From positions 1 to 26,334 of the forward strand of contig JAUCGD010000027.1 in assembly GCA_030377945.1 (NCBI GenBank): a stretch of 26,334 nt of DNA. Reading direction: 5' to 3'. The translations under genes were made by a program, and so were the position numbers. The notes beneath the pieces are model-generated. The model ran no database searches. It was not told the DNA's origin and saw nothing but the letters and a program-made list of their open reading frames with translations. Origin of the DNA: Desulfobacterales bacterium HSG17. GTDB taxonomy: Bacteria; Desulfobacterota; Desulfobacteria; Desulfobacterales; Desulfococcaceae. Positions 8,625 to 16,189 of this stretch are shown here, one piece after another. Numbering within the stretch: the first letter of the stretch is position 1; every line of letters starts with the position of its first letter.

Positions 8625-8629
8625 TATAA
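8558..8629 (+). pseudogene. Truncated duplicate of the mftF start
   Basis: The ATG at 8558 opens a frame of 23 codons, then TAA at 8627-8629. The peptide begins MSLLNQKKPSEIPPEYRLRS, against MNLLNQKKPSDIPLEYRLRS in the intact gene at 12298. The fragment overlaps the end of etfB by 32 nt. A two-base loss after codon 22 relative to the intact copy shifts the frame into the stop. It is the ancestral mftF start left behind on the left side of the inserted cassette. Confidence 0.85.
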
Positions 8630-8658
8630 AACTATCCTGCTGATGATAAGCCTGTACT
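8601..8658 (+). terminator. Long hairpin, probable terminator after ETF beta
   Basis: AGTACAGGCT (8601-8610) pairs perfectly with AGCCTGTACT (8649-8658), and ATCATCGGCAG (8614-8624) pairs with CTGCTGATGAT (8637-8647) with one G-U. This gives about 21 paired positions around a 12-nt loop. TTTTCCTTTCCTTTCT follows, a loose T-rich tract. The equivalent part of the intact mftF (12341-12410) forms a weaker version, so this structure appears to have arisen by small deletions in the broken copy. If functional it would end etfB transcription before the cassette. Confidence 0.6.
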
Positions 8659-8700
8659 TTTCCTTTCCTTTCTGCTAAAAGATTCCTTTCATTATTTACA

Positions 8701-8742
8701 GTTACAAGGCATTGCACCTCCTGTAAGCCAAAGCCTTGTAAC
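8701..8742. promoter_or_regulatory. Perfect 10-bp inverted repeat upstream of the HEPN-like gene
   Basis: GTTACAAGGC (8701-8710) and GCCTTGTAAC (8733-8742) are exact reverse complements separated by 22 nt, ending 33 nt before the ATG at 8776. The position suits an operator or a leader hairpin for the two-gene cassette. TTGTAA within the right arm could serve as a -35, but I see no convincing -10. Confidence 0.5.
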
Positions 8743-8775
8743 AAAATACCAATTGTCATACTACACAAGGTTAAA

Positions 8776-9384
8776 ATGAGTAGAGATAAAAGACCGGCAA
8801 CTACTTATCTTGATTACCGCTATGCTGCTGAAGTTCATATTGCCGCGTGTAAAGAACTCAGAAAAAGACTGAAAGAAAGTCATGGTCTCTATCGTGATGA
8901 AAAAGACAGGAAAAAAGTCAAACAGGAATTATATTATTTGAGCGGTTATATTATTGAATGTATGATAACTTACGCCCTTGGTTCCTTGCTTGACCGTTTG
9001 AATCCAGACGATAATATTCATGAAGAAAATATTTTGGAAATTGATAAATTGTTGAAAGTTCCAGGACAACAGGATAAACGTAAAATTTCATTTAATTTTT
9101 TTAAAGAAGGCAGCCATTCAATTGAACGTAAATTAAACCATATAAAACAGTATGAAATCAGGGATAGCATTCCAATTATACACAAGGAATACCATAAAAA
9201 TTCTGATTTGAGCGATAAATTTAAACAGCTTCACGAGTCATGGCTACCCCATCACAGATACAAACTTGCAGATGACGTAAAAGGTATATTAGAGAATGAT
9301 AAATTACTATACGATTTTATAGAATTTACAATACAATTTACAAACATGACATACAGCGCTTTTCAATACAGAACACAGGATTGA
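8776..9384 (+). CDS. HEPN-like helical protein, first gene of the inserted cassette
   Basis: This 202-residue, highly charged, mostly helical protein is not a member of any family I can name with certainty. Two segments resemble a bacterial HEPN group: ELYYLSGYIIECMITYALGS (about 55-74), like the hydrophobic 'YLaGYaiEcaLKa' helix, and ESWLPHHRYKLADDVKG (about 155-171), like the 'W-x-x-x-x-RY' element near the end of those domains. A canonical R-x4-6-H RNase motif is not obvious; the nearest is R-K-L-N-H near residue 115. The ATG is preceded by AAGG at 8767-8770. It is followed after 4 nt by the ATPase gene, so the two are probably co-translated. HEPN proteins paired with large P-loop ATPases often act in anti-phage systems, so a toxin-like or ATPase-regulated role is plausible but inferred. 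Codon use is visibly AT-rich compared with the flanking operon. Confidence 0.6.
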   Translation: MSRDKRPATTYLDYRYAAEVHIAACKELRKRLKESHGLYRDEKDRKKVKQELYYLSGYIIECMITYALGSLLDRLNPDDNIHEENILEIDKLLKVPGQQDKRKISFNFFKEGSHSIERKLNHIKQYEIRDSIPIIHKEYHKNSDLSDKFKQLHESWLPHHRYKLADDVKGILENDKLLYDFIEFTIQFTNMTYSAFQYRTQD

Positions 9385-9388
9385 TAAC

Positions 9389-12286
9389 ATGCTTGAAACT
9401 CTTAATAAAATTCGTGAAATTGCATTTGATTTTGATAATTATCAGCAGAATAAAAAAATCCTGGATTATCGTATCCAGCTAAACAATGATTTGGGGATAA
9501 GTGCCTATATTTTAACAGAACATAAAGGGGTAACAGATTATCCTGCCTGCTGTTCAGATAAAATGATTAAAATAAAAGAATTTACTGAAGATGAACTTGC
9601 AGAAGATGATTTTCATAAATTCGTATTTGATAATAAGCAAAAAATAAACCTGGGATACCGCGAAAGACTAAGGTCTTTGCTTGAACCGGATATTGAAAAC
9701 AATTTTGATGCAGATGGAAAATTTCCACCGATAATATCATTTTACAGTTATAAAGGCGGATTAGGACGTACTACTACACTTGCAGGTTTTGCAATCCATT
9801 GTGCATATCACCTGGGAATGAGAGTTTTAATTATTGACGGTGATCTGGAAGCTCCGGGTGTGCCTGCATTTTATGATATAGATGCTGATATTTTAGCAAA
9901 AACAAACGGTATAGTTGAGTATTTTCTGAACAGGAAATTTAACGAAAATATAGATTTAAGTGATTATATAATTCAACTGGATAAAAAATACAGCGGCCTT
10001 GGGGGCGATATTTTTATTTTACCGGCAGGAAATCTTTCTGATAATTTTGAAAATGAAAAATACAGGGTTGACGACTTTGAATTTAATGAAAACCACAGAC
10101 TTCAACAATATAATATTCACCGCACTCATTACCTTGAAGGTCTTGCCCGCTTGAATATTTCCAATCCTGAAAGTATTATGCTTAATTTTGCAGCAATGCT
10201 GAAAGATTTAATAAACAATCCTGATTACAGCCCTGATCTTATACTGATAGATTCTCGGACAGGTTTCAGCGAAATACTGGGGATATTTGTTTTACATATT
10301 TCAGATATAGTTGCAGGATTTTTCAGGGATGAATTACAGGCAAAACCAGGGCTGCATTTTCTTTTTGAAAAAATTGTCGAAAATAAAAAAAAGCAGGAAT
10401 TAGTACTGATAAATTCAATAACATCTGATAGAAAGAGAATAAAAACATTTGAGGAAAATATCAAACTTCTGGCGGAAAAATTTGATACAGGTGAAGGACC
10501 GTACAGTTATTATTTTGCAAGTATTGATGAAGATAACAGGTTAAAAAATCTTGGAGGCGATTCTGAAACAGAAGATGCTGCCTTTATTGAAATGATTACT
10601 CAAAAACAATTCCATTCATATGATAATTTATTTAAAATATTGGAAGGCTGTATAGAAAACAGAAAAACGGACAAAAACGAATTTCATAACAAAATTGACT
10701 CCGGTCAAATAATAATAGAGAGCAAAAAGCAGATATTAAAAGATCTGTATCCTTTTTGTAAGAATATATTCAGTGATAAATTTGATTTTAACACCACTGA
10801 AAAAGATTTTTTAAAAGAAAGATTTTATTACAGGAATGTAATGCTGAATATTTTTAATCCTGATAAATTTCTGATACTGGCAGTTAAAGGAACCGGGAAA
10901 ACTTTATTTTATAAGGCATTGCAGTCAAAATATGTTGTTAACAAACTTAAAACAATGGCTAAAAAAAGCGGAGAATACTATTTTATAAATGTAATAAAAA
11001 ATGAACAGGGAGAATTTCAAAATTTTTATCCTGTTGATAAATTCAGAAAAGAGCAAATAAAAGGAGAATCAGATATTTTTTTCCATCGTTTCTGGATTAT
11101 ATATTTATGGAAATCCGTTTTACTAGAAAGTAAAAGATTAGATATATCTTTTAGTACAGATTTTGAATTACGTGAATTTGTAAGACCCTCTAATCCCAAT
11201 GATTCAGGAATATCATTAGATTTTGTTAAATTGATTAATGATGACAGACTGTTTACCATGATCGAAAAAAATCTTAAAGACTGGGATAAAAGTTTAAATG
11301 CCGGGAATCAGTATTTATTCGCAACGTATGATTTTCTTGACAACATTGTTAAACCTGATTTTTGGGAAACAGGCTACGGTATAGTACCGCTTTTAGAATT
11401 CTGGCGTTATAACCCATATAAACGGATTCTGCCCAAACTTTTTATACGAACAGATCTTTTTAAAAAAATATCAGGTATTACCAATTACGGAAGCCTGGAA
11501 AAAAGTCATTCTTTTAACCTGGAATGGCAAAAAGAAGAATTATTTGCTTTATTATTCAAACAGGTGCTGGCAAAATCAGCACATCTTTTTTTTAATCTCA
11601 TGGAATATAACAAAATTTCACAGGATATTATAAATGAGATAAAAAAAATTGCTGAAAAAAATGATAACCAGATACCTTTGCAGTTCAAATATATACATCC
11701 AATGGTAAGAACTTTTTTCGGATCAAGGATCGGATTTCAGAAAAGAGGGGGAGATTCATATACATGGTTTTATATCAACCTTAGAAATGCTGATGATACG
11801 ATCAGTATCCGCCCTTTTTTAAATATGCTGAGTCTTGCAATTAAAGAAACTGAAAACAGACTTTATGATTTGCGAAAATACATTGAGATACTTCCGTATC
11901 AATATTATGCAAATGCAAAAGTAAGATCAGAATGTGTTAAAGCATATTTTAATGATCTTGCAAAAAATTCAGAAGGTAACAAACCTTTGGAATGTATCTT
12001 TGACTTTATAAAAAATGAAAATAAAATACCTGTTGATTTAAAACGGCATACACTCACAAGAAGTGGATTGAACAGACTTCTTGGATTAATTCTGGAAGAT
12101 AAAGACTATAAAGATATTTTGCAGGGTCAGACTGATTCCAAGCTTAAAGATTTAATGATTTCAAACGGAATATTAAAAGAAACACCTAGACCAGGAGGCG
12201 TGATATTATATAATTTTGCCTATTTGTATAAATTTTACCTGGGTTTAAAAAGTAATCCTAAATCTTCAGCAAATATACGAAAATGA
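9389..12286 (+). CDS. Large dual P-loop ATPase, ParA/MinD-like plus STAND/AAA-like, second gene of the inserted cassette
   Basis: This 965-residue cytoplasmic protein contains two separate nucleotide-binding modules. The first has a deviant Walker A, YKGGLGRTT (about 121-129), then LIIDGDLEAPG (about 147-157) and LILIDSRTGFSEI (about 284-296). These are the hallmarks of the KGGxGRTT branch of the ParA/MinD superfamily found in signalling and conflict proteins. The second has FLILAVKGTGKTLF (Walker A at 500-505), resembling stand-alone P-loop ATPases of the KGxGK(S/T) type, possibly Sll1717-like. The roughly 110 residues ahead and 400 behind match nothing I recognise; the C-terminal part may include a winged helix. 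The gene is AT-rich and fills most of the cassette. Its TGA lies in ATGA (12283-12286), giving an overlapping potential start in frame with mftF. A sensor/activator role for the upstream HEPN-like protein is inference. Confidence 0.75.
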   Translation: MLETLNKIREIAFDFDNYQQNKKILDYRIQLNNDLGISAYILTEHKGVTDYPACCSDKMIKIKEFTEDELAEDDFHKFVFDNKQKINLGYRERLRSLLEPDIENNFDADGKFPPIISFYSYKGGLGRTTTLAGFAIHCAYHLGMRVLIIDGDLEAPGVPAFYDIDADILAKTNGIVEYFLNRKFNENIDLSDYIIQLDKKYSGLGGDIFILPAGNLSDNFENEKYRVDDFEFNENHRLQQYNIHRTHYLEGLARLNISNPESIMLNFAAMLKDLINNPDYSPDLILIDSRTGFSEILGIFVLHISDIVAGFFRDELQAKPGLHFLFEKIVENKKKQELVLINSITSDRKRIKTFEENIKLLAEKFDTGEGPYSYYFASIDEDNRLKNLGGDSETEDAAFIEMITQKQFHSYDNLFKILEGCIENRKTDKNEFHNKIDSGQIIIESKKQILKDLYPFCKNIFSDKFDFNTTEKDFLKERFYYRNVMLNIFNPDKFLILAVKGTGKTLFYKALQSKYVVNKLKTMAKKSGEYYFINVIKNEQGEFQNFYPVDKFRKEQIKGESDIFFHRFWIIYLWKSVLLESKRLDISFSTDFELREFVRPSNPNDSGISLDFVKLINDDRLFTMIEKNLKDWDKSLNAGNQYLFATYDFLDNIVKPDFWETGYGIVPLLEFWRYNPYKRILPKLFIRTDLFKKISGITNYGSLEKSHSFNLEWQKEELFALLFKQVLAKSAHLFFNLMEYNKISQDIINEIKKIAEKNDNQIPLQFKYIHPMVRTFFGSRIGFQKRGGDSYTWFYINLRNADDTISIRPFLNMLSLAIKETENRLYDLRKYIEILPYQYYANAKVRSECVKAYFNDLAKNSEGNKPLECIFDFIKNENKIPVDLKRHTLTRSGLNRLLGLILEDKDYKDILQGQTDSKLKDLMISNGILKETPRPGGVILYNFAYLYKFYLGLKSNPKSSANIRK

Positions 12287-12291
12287 TACAC

Positions 12292-12364
12292 AAGAAAATG
12301 AATTTATTGAATCAGAAAAAGCCATCTGATATTCCTCTTGAGTACAGGCTGAGATCATCGGCAG
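12292..12364 (+). repeat. Right copy of the duplication flanking the cassette (intact mftF 5' end)
   Basis: This is the intact counterpart of 8552-8624 (70 of 73 identical) and covers 6 nt upstream of the mftF ATG plus its first 22 codons. The repeated stretch begins 5 nt after the stop of the ATPase gene, so the cassette ends almost exactly where mftF begins. Confidence 0.95.
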
Positions 12365-13818
12365 AGTATAAAATCATGTCTGCCGGTAATCAATCTGATC
12401 AGCCTGTACTGATTCTCTCTTTTCCATTAAAACTGGTTTACATAAACCAGTTCTGGAAACCTGTGCTGGATTTCTTTACAACACATGATTTTTTCTCACT
12501 TGAACAAATTGCAGAAAATCTCCCTGAAATAAGCCAGCAGCAGGTTGAATTTTTTTTAAACGACCTGGTGCGTAAAGGATTTTTTGAACAGAGAGGTTTT
12601 CCGTTTATAAAGGATGATGATCTCCCTTTTGTTTCTATTATCATACCTGTAAGAAACAGACCTCAAGATATTTCAGCCTGCCTCAAATCCCTTGAAAAAC
12701 TTGACTATCCCGAAGATAAAAAAGAGATTATTGTTGTTGATGATGCTTCTGACGATAATACACCTGAGATAGTAAAAAATTTCTCTGGAGTCAGACTCAT
12801 CCCCCTGACAGAACACAGCCAGGCTTCCTTTTGCCGAAACCGAGCTGCACAGGCTGCAAAAGGTGATATTTTGGCTTTCATAGATTCCGACTGTCTGGCA
12901 GATACTTCATGGCTTAGAGAACTTGTTCCGGCATTCAGGGATGAGTCTTTGGGTGCTCTGGGCGGTCTTGTGGATTCATATTATAGTGAAAAAAAGCTGG
13001 ATCAATATGAAAAGGTCAAGTCAGCCCTTAAAATCGGTTCCTGGTTTAAAAGATCAATGGAAGATGAAAAATTCTTTTATGTACCCACCTGCAATTTCCT
13101 GGTAAGGCGTGAAATATTTCTCAAACTGGAAGGTCTTAAGGAAGAACTTCATGTGGGTGAGGATGTGGATTTCTGCTGGCGATTGCAGGACAGCGGCTCA
13201 ATGTTGGAATACAGGCCAGCAGGCAGGGTTTTTCACAAACACAGAAACAGCCCTTTGCCCTTCTGCTCCAGGCGCTTTGATTACGGAACCTCAGAACCGC
13301 TGCTTCAAAAACTCCATCCTGACAGGATAAAAAAACTGTATCTGCCTCCCAATGAATCCCTTTTCTGGATGCTTTTACCTTTATCCTTGTTTTTTAAATC
13401 AATTATGCTATTAATTCTCTGCATTGGCATCTTTACAGCAGACAGCCTGAATCGTTACACAAAATTGCAAAAAAGAAAGCTGCCCATTGGATTTTTCACT
13501 ATCTGTAAAGCTGTAATACGCAGCTATCTTTCATTTTTATATCATTGTTGCAGTTTTATGTCCCGGTATTATTTGATACTTGCCATATTATTTCTGCCTT
13601 TTGTGCCAAAATTTTCAGCTGTTATTTTTTGTATGCATCTGACAGCAGGAATTGCAGAATATCGAATAAAAGAGGCTGACATGAACCTGTTTATATTTCT
13701 TTTCTATTTTACCTTAGAGCAGCTTTCATATCAGGCAGGAGTCTGGTGGGGATGTATCAGGCACAAAAATATTAATCCTCTTTTGCCAAGAGTAGTACAT
13801 AGAAGGGACAAAATTTGA
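12298..13818 (+). CDS. mftF: Mycofactocin-system glycosyltransferase with PqqD-like N-terminus
   Basis: This 506-residue protein has an N-terminal PqqD-like region (about 1-95). A family 2 glycosyltransferase domain follows, with FVSIIIPVRNRPQDI (about 105-119), EIIVVDDASDDNTPEIV, the nucleotide-sugar DSD motif (D196-S-D198) and GEDVDFCWRL with E288-D289. Hydrophobic segments then sit at about 352-380, 415-440 and 455-480. This order matches MftF, which adds glucose units to premycofactocin at the membrane. I place the start at ATG 12298 because the duplicated copy at 8558 has the homologous ATG. ATG 12283 in the ATGA overlap with the ATPase would add five residues specific to the insertion junction. 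No Shine-Dalgarno is visible, so translation probably depends on coupling. Codons 15-38 lie in a hairpin-forming stretch (12341-12410). The downstream transporter reading frame begins at or just after its stop. Confidence 0.85.
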   Translation: MNLLNQKKPSDIPLEYRLRSSAEYKIMSAGNQSDQPVLILSFPLKLVYINQFWKPVLDFFTTHDFFSLEQIAENLPEISQQQVEFFLNDLVRKGFFEQRGFPFIKDDDLPFVSIIIPVRNRPQDISACLKSLEKLDYPEDKKEIIVVDDASDDNTPEIVKNFSGVRLIPLTEHSQASFCRNRAAQAAKGDILAFIDSDCLADTSWLRELVPAFRDESLGALGGLVDSYYSEKKLDQYEKVKSALKIGSWFKRSMEDEKFFYVPTCNFLVRREIFLKLEGLKEELHVGEDVDFCWRLQDSGSMLEYRPAGRVFHKHRNSPLPFCSRRFDYGTSEPLLQKLHPDRIKKLYLPPNESLFWMLLPLSLFFKSIMLLILCIGIFTADSLNRYTKLQKRKLPIGFFTICKAVIRSYLSFLYHCCSFMSRYYLILAILFLPFVPKFSAVIFCMHLTAGIAEYRIKEADMNLFIFLFYFTLEQLSYQAGVWWGCIRHKNINPLLPRVVHRRDKI

Positions 13819-13832
13819 CAATAAGGGCAGCA

Positions 13833-15026
13833 ATGGAAAATTACGAAACCAGGCAGTTATCCTATGCAAAGTTTTTGAGCATTATCTGTTTGATTGCTTT
13901 TTTTTGTTTTGCTGCGTCATACATGCGGCTGCCCATTGTTCCCCTTTATGCAAAATCTCTTGGTATTGACACTGCTCATATTGGAATAATCAATTCCATT
14001 TTCTATCTGTCAGCCGGTACCCTGTCGCTTCCATTAGGAATTCTTTCAGATCAACTGGGAAGAAAACGTCTTGCTGTATCAGGATTATTACTTTTATCGG
14101 TTTCATCTTTTCTGCTTTATTATAGTGAAACATTTATTTCACTTAGTGCTGTTTATCTTGTTTATGGTTTTGGCATGGCTTTATTTGGCCCGACCATGAT
14201 GTCTATGGTAGCTGATTTTTCTCCTTCAACTCATCTGGGACGTTCCTATGGATGGTACACAACAGCTTTCTACTGCGGCATCAGCCTGGGTCCGGCTTTA
14301 GGCGGATTTATTGGCAAAAATTTCGGATTTATCCAGGTTTTTTTTGTATCTGGTATTTTTTTATTGTTAAATATATTCATTACTCTTATTTTTCTGCCAG
14401 GTCCCCCTGCTGCTGTTGCTGCTTCTCATTCAAAAACAAAAATCATTTCAACCATTAAAAAAGATATTCTTGGAAACCGCCCCCTTATAGGATGCTGGAT
14501 TGCAACACTTGCAGGAACTTTTGGACTTGGGACATTTATTACCTTTGTTCCCCTTCATGCTCAAAATCAGGGATTGAAGCTTGATCAGATCGGCATTGTG
14601 TTCTTTGTCCAGGGAATAGTCAATGCGCTTTCACGGATTCCCCTGGGATACTTGACTGACAAGGCTGGTGATCGTAAAAATCTTGTTGTACTTGGCCTGA
14701 TCGGTTTTTCCATATCTGTTGCAGGATTTGGAATATCAATAAAGATAGACCATTTTATGATCTGCGCTATGGCGCTTGGCTTTAGTATGGCAATGGCTTT
14801 TACCTCTATCGGTGCCCTTATTGCAGAAACAGTTCCTCCTGAATCAAGAGGACTTGCAATGGGCGGATATAATTCAATAATTTATTTCAGCATGATGATC
14901 TGTTCTGCGTTGATGGGATATATCATTCAAAGAGCAGGTTTTAATAAGGGCTTATCAATAGCCGGTATTATTATTTTTGTTTTAATTGCTTTCTTTTATT
15001 ATTTGATTAAAGAACGCACAACATAA
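13833..15026 (+). CDS. Major facilitator superfamily transporter
   Basis: This 397-residue protein has about 12 hydrophobic helices and the MFS loop 2-3 motif GILSDQLGRKR (about 70-80). A second half repeats the pattern with LGYLTDKAGDRKN. The longer frame from TTG 13815 overlaps the mftF stop. I prefer ATG 13833 because AAGGG lies just upstream (about 13822-13826). The substrate cannot be deduced. Its place directly after mftF in the same transcript suggests a link to a glycosylated cofactor or to its substrates, such as alcohol or aldehyde import or export, but this is conjecture. Confidence 0.88.
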   Translation: MENYETRQLSYAKFLSIICLIAFFCFAASYMRLPIVPLYAKSLGIDTAHIGIINSIFYLSAGTLSLPLGILSDQLGRKRLAVSGLLLLSVSSFLLYYSETFISLSAVYLVYGFGMALFGPTMMSMVADFSPSTHLGRSYGWYTTAFYCGISLGPALGGFIGKNFGFIQVFFVSGIFLLLNIFITLIFLPGPPAAVAASHSKTKIISTIKKDILGNRPLIGCWIATLAGTFGLGTFITFVPLHAQNQGLKLDQIGIVFFVQGIVNALSRIPLGYLTDKAGDRKNLVVLGLIGFSISVAGFGISIKIDHFMICAMALGFSMAMAFTSIGALIAETVPPESRGLAMGGYNSIIYFSMMICSALMGYIIQRAGFNKGLSIAGIIIFVLIAFFYYLIKERTT

Positions 15027-15059
15027 AACACCAACCTAAAACCAAAAGGAGACAAAAAA

Positions 15060-15332
15060 ATGCCAAAGTATGTTATCGAACGTGAACTGCCAGGAGCTGG
15101 AAATCTTTCAAATGAAGAAGTACAGGGAATTTCCCAGAAATCATGCCAGGTTTTAAATAATCTGGGCCCCCAGATTCAGTGGGTGCAAAGCTATGTAACA
15201 GATGATAAAATCTATTGCATTTATATTGCACCAAATAAGGAGATGATTGAAAGTCATGCCAAAGAAGGTGGATTTCCTGCAAACAGTGTTTCAGAAGTAA
15301 AACGGATGATTGACCCCACAAGTGCTGAATAG
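15060..15332 (+). CDS. DUF4242-type small protein
   Basis: This 90-residue soluble protein begins MPKYVIERELPGAGNLSNEE, the typical opening of DUF4242 (SCO4226-like) ferredoxin-fold proteins, some of which bind nickel. The later segment IYCIYIAPNKEMIESHAKEGG contains the conserved His-Ala region. The ribosome binding site AGGAGA (15047-15052) sits 7 nt before the ATG. It follows the transporter by 33 nt and precedes the ABM protein by 35 nt, so it belongs to the same operon end. A role in small-molecule binding or stress is possible; no specific function can be given. Confidence 0.8.
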   Translation: MPKYVIERELPGAGNLSNEEVQGISQKSCQVLNNLGPQIQWVQSYVTDDKIYCIYIAPNKEMIESHAKEGGFPANSVSEVKRMIDPTSAE

Positions 15333-15367
15333 CTTTATTAAAAAACTCAAAACCGGAGTAATTCATT

Positions 15368-15679
15368 ATGGCTGAAAACAAAGTTACAGTTGTGGCAAAA
15401 TGCAAGGCAAAACCAGGAATGGAAGACAAGGTCAGGGCTGAACTCATGGCCCTTGTGGACCCGACCCGCTCTGAACCGGGCTGCATTAATTATGATCTGC
15501 ACTGTTCAGGAGAAGACAAATCGCTTTTTATGCTGTATGAAAACTGGAAAAGCAAACAAGACCTTGATGACCACCTTGCAAAGCCCCATTTACAAGAATT
15601 TATTGGAAAAGCTGAAAGTATCCTTGCCGAACCTGTTGAGATTGTCCTTTGGGAGATGATAACTAAGGTTCAGGGTTAA
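15368..15679 (+). CDS. Antibiotic biosynthesis monooxygenase (ABM) domain protein
   Basis: This 103-residue dimeric alpha-beta barrel-type protein has VTVVAKCKAKPGMEDKVRAE at the N-terminus. The family core DPTRSEPGCINYDLH and FMLYENWKSKQDLDDHLAKPH follow, as in YgiN/ABM quinol or small-aromatic oxygenases and related proteins. A GGAG (15355-15358) lies 9 nt upstream of the ATG. It is the last gene of the plus-strand run and is followed by a hairpin at 15703-15725. In an anaerobe its activity is more likely quinone-related or a binding role than oxygenation (inference). Confidence 0.85.
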   Translation: MAENKVTVVAKCKAKPGMEDKVRAELMALVDPTRSEPGCINYDLHCSGEDKSLFMLYENWKSKQDLDDHLAKPHLQEFIGKAESILAEPVEIVLWEMITKVQG

Positions 15680-15702
15680 GATTGATTTGTTGTATGGAAT
15701 AT

Positions 15703-15725
15703 AAGGGCAGGCCATGCCTGCCCTT
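15703..15725. terminator. Bidirectional hairpin between convergent genes
   Basis: AAGGGCAGGC (15703-15712) and GCCTGCCCTT (15716-15725) form a perfect 10-bp GC-rich stem with a 3-nt loop. It lies 23 nt after the ABM stop and touches the stop codon of the minus-strand gene. T-tracts are short on both sides, so efficiency is uncertain, but the location between convergent genes supports a shared terminator. Confidence 0.75.
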
Positions 15726-15979
15726 TACAAAGATGGTTTAATTTTTAAATCCAATTCTTTCAAAACCATTCTCCAATCCCTGTTATCAATCCTGCCATCC
15801 CTGACAGCTTTCAATCCTTCCAGAATTTCTTGTCCAATATCTTCAGTATCATAATATTCTAGTTCAAATTGTTTTTTCAGATTAGAGATCAGTGTCTCCA
15901 ATTTGATTTCATCACAGATATCTATTCCTAATGATTTGAAGGTTTCTTTTTTACCAATTAGAGTTGTTTTTAACAGCAT
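15725..15979 (-). CDS. Small hypothetical protein
   Basis: This 84-residue protein begins MLLKTTLIGKKETFKSLGI. It is rich in charged residues, ends ...RMVLKELDLKIKPSL, and is predicted soluble and helical. I chose the ATG at 15979-15977 because GGAGG (about 15984-15988 on the complement) lies just upstream; a longer frame from 16021 lacks a site. I do not recognise a family. Size and character would fit an antitoxin or a small regulator, but no toxin partner is next to it: the neighbour is a transposase fragment. Confidence 0.6.
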   Translation of the reverse strand: MLLKTTLIGKKETFKSLGIDICDEIKLETLISNLKKQFELEYYDTEDIGQEILEGLKAVRDGRIDNRDWRMVLKELDLKIKPSL

Positions 15980-16189
15980 ATTGCCTCCATTTACATGTAT
16001 AACTGTAAAATAATTTGGCACTCCTCAGTTGCACAAATATCAACAGAAGAATGCAGGATGTCTCAAAAAATAGTGTGAATATGGTTATTATAACTCATTA
16101 TTTTTGTATTGTAAATAATCTCATTATTAGTACAGTGCTGAAGCACGACTTTTTTAGAAGCAGTTATTCTACCCAAATGTTAATGTTAG

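Noticed and set aside
8776..12286. The cassette as a classical transposon or IS
   Set aside because: No transposase, integrase or terminal inverted repeats are visible, and the flanking duplication (about 73 bp) is far longer than a usual target-site duplication.
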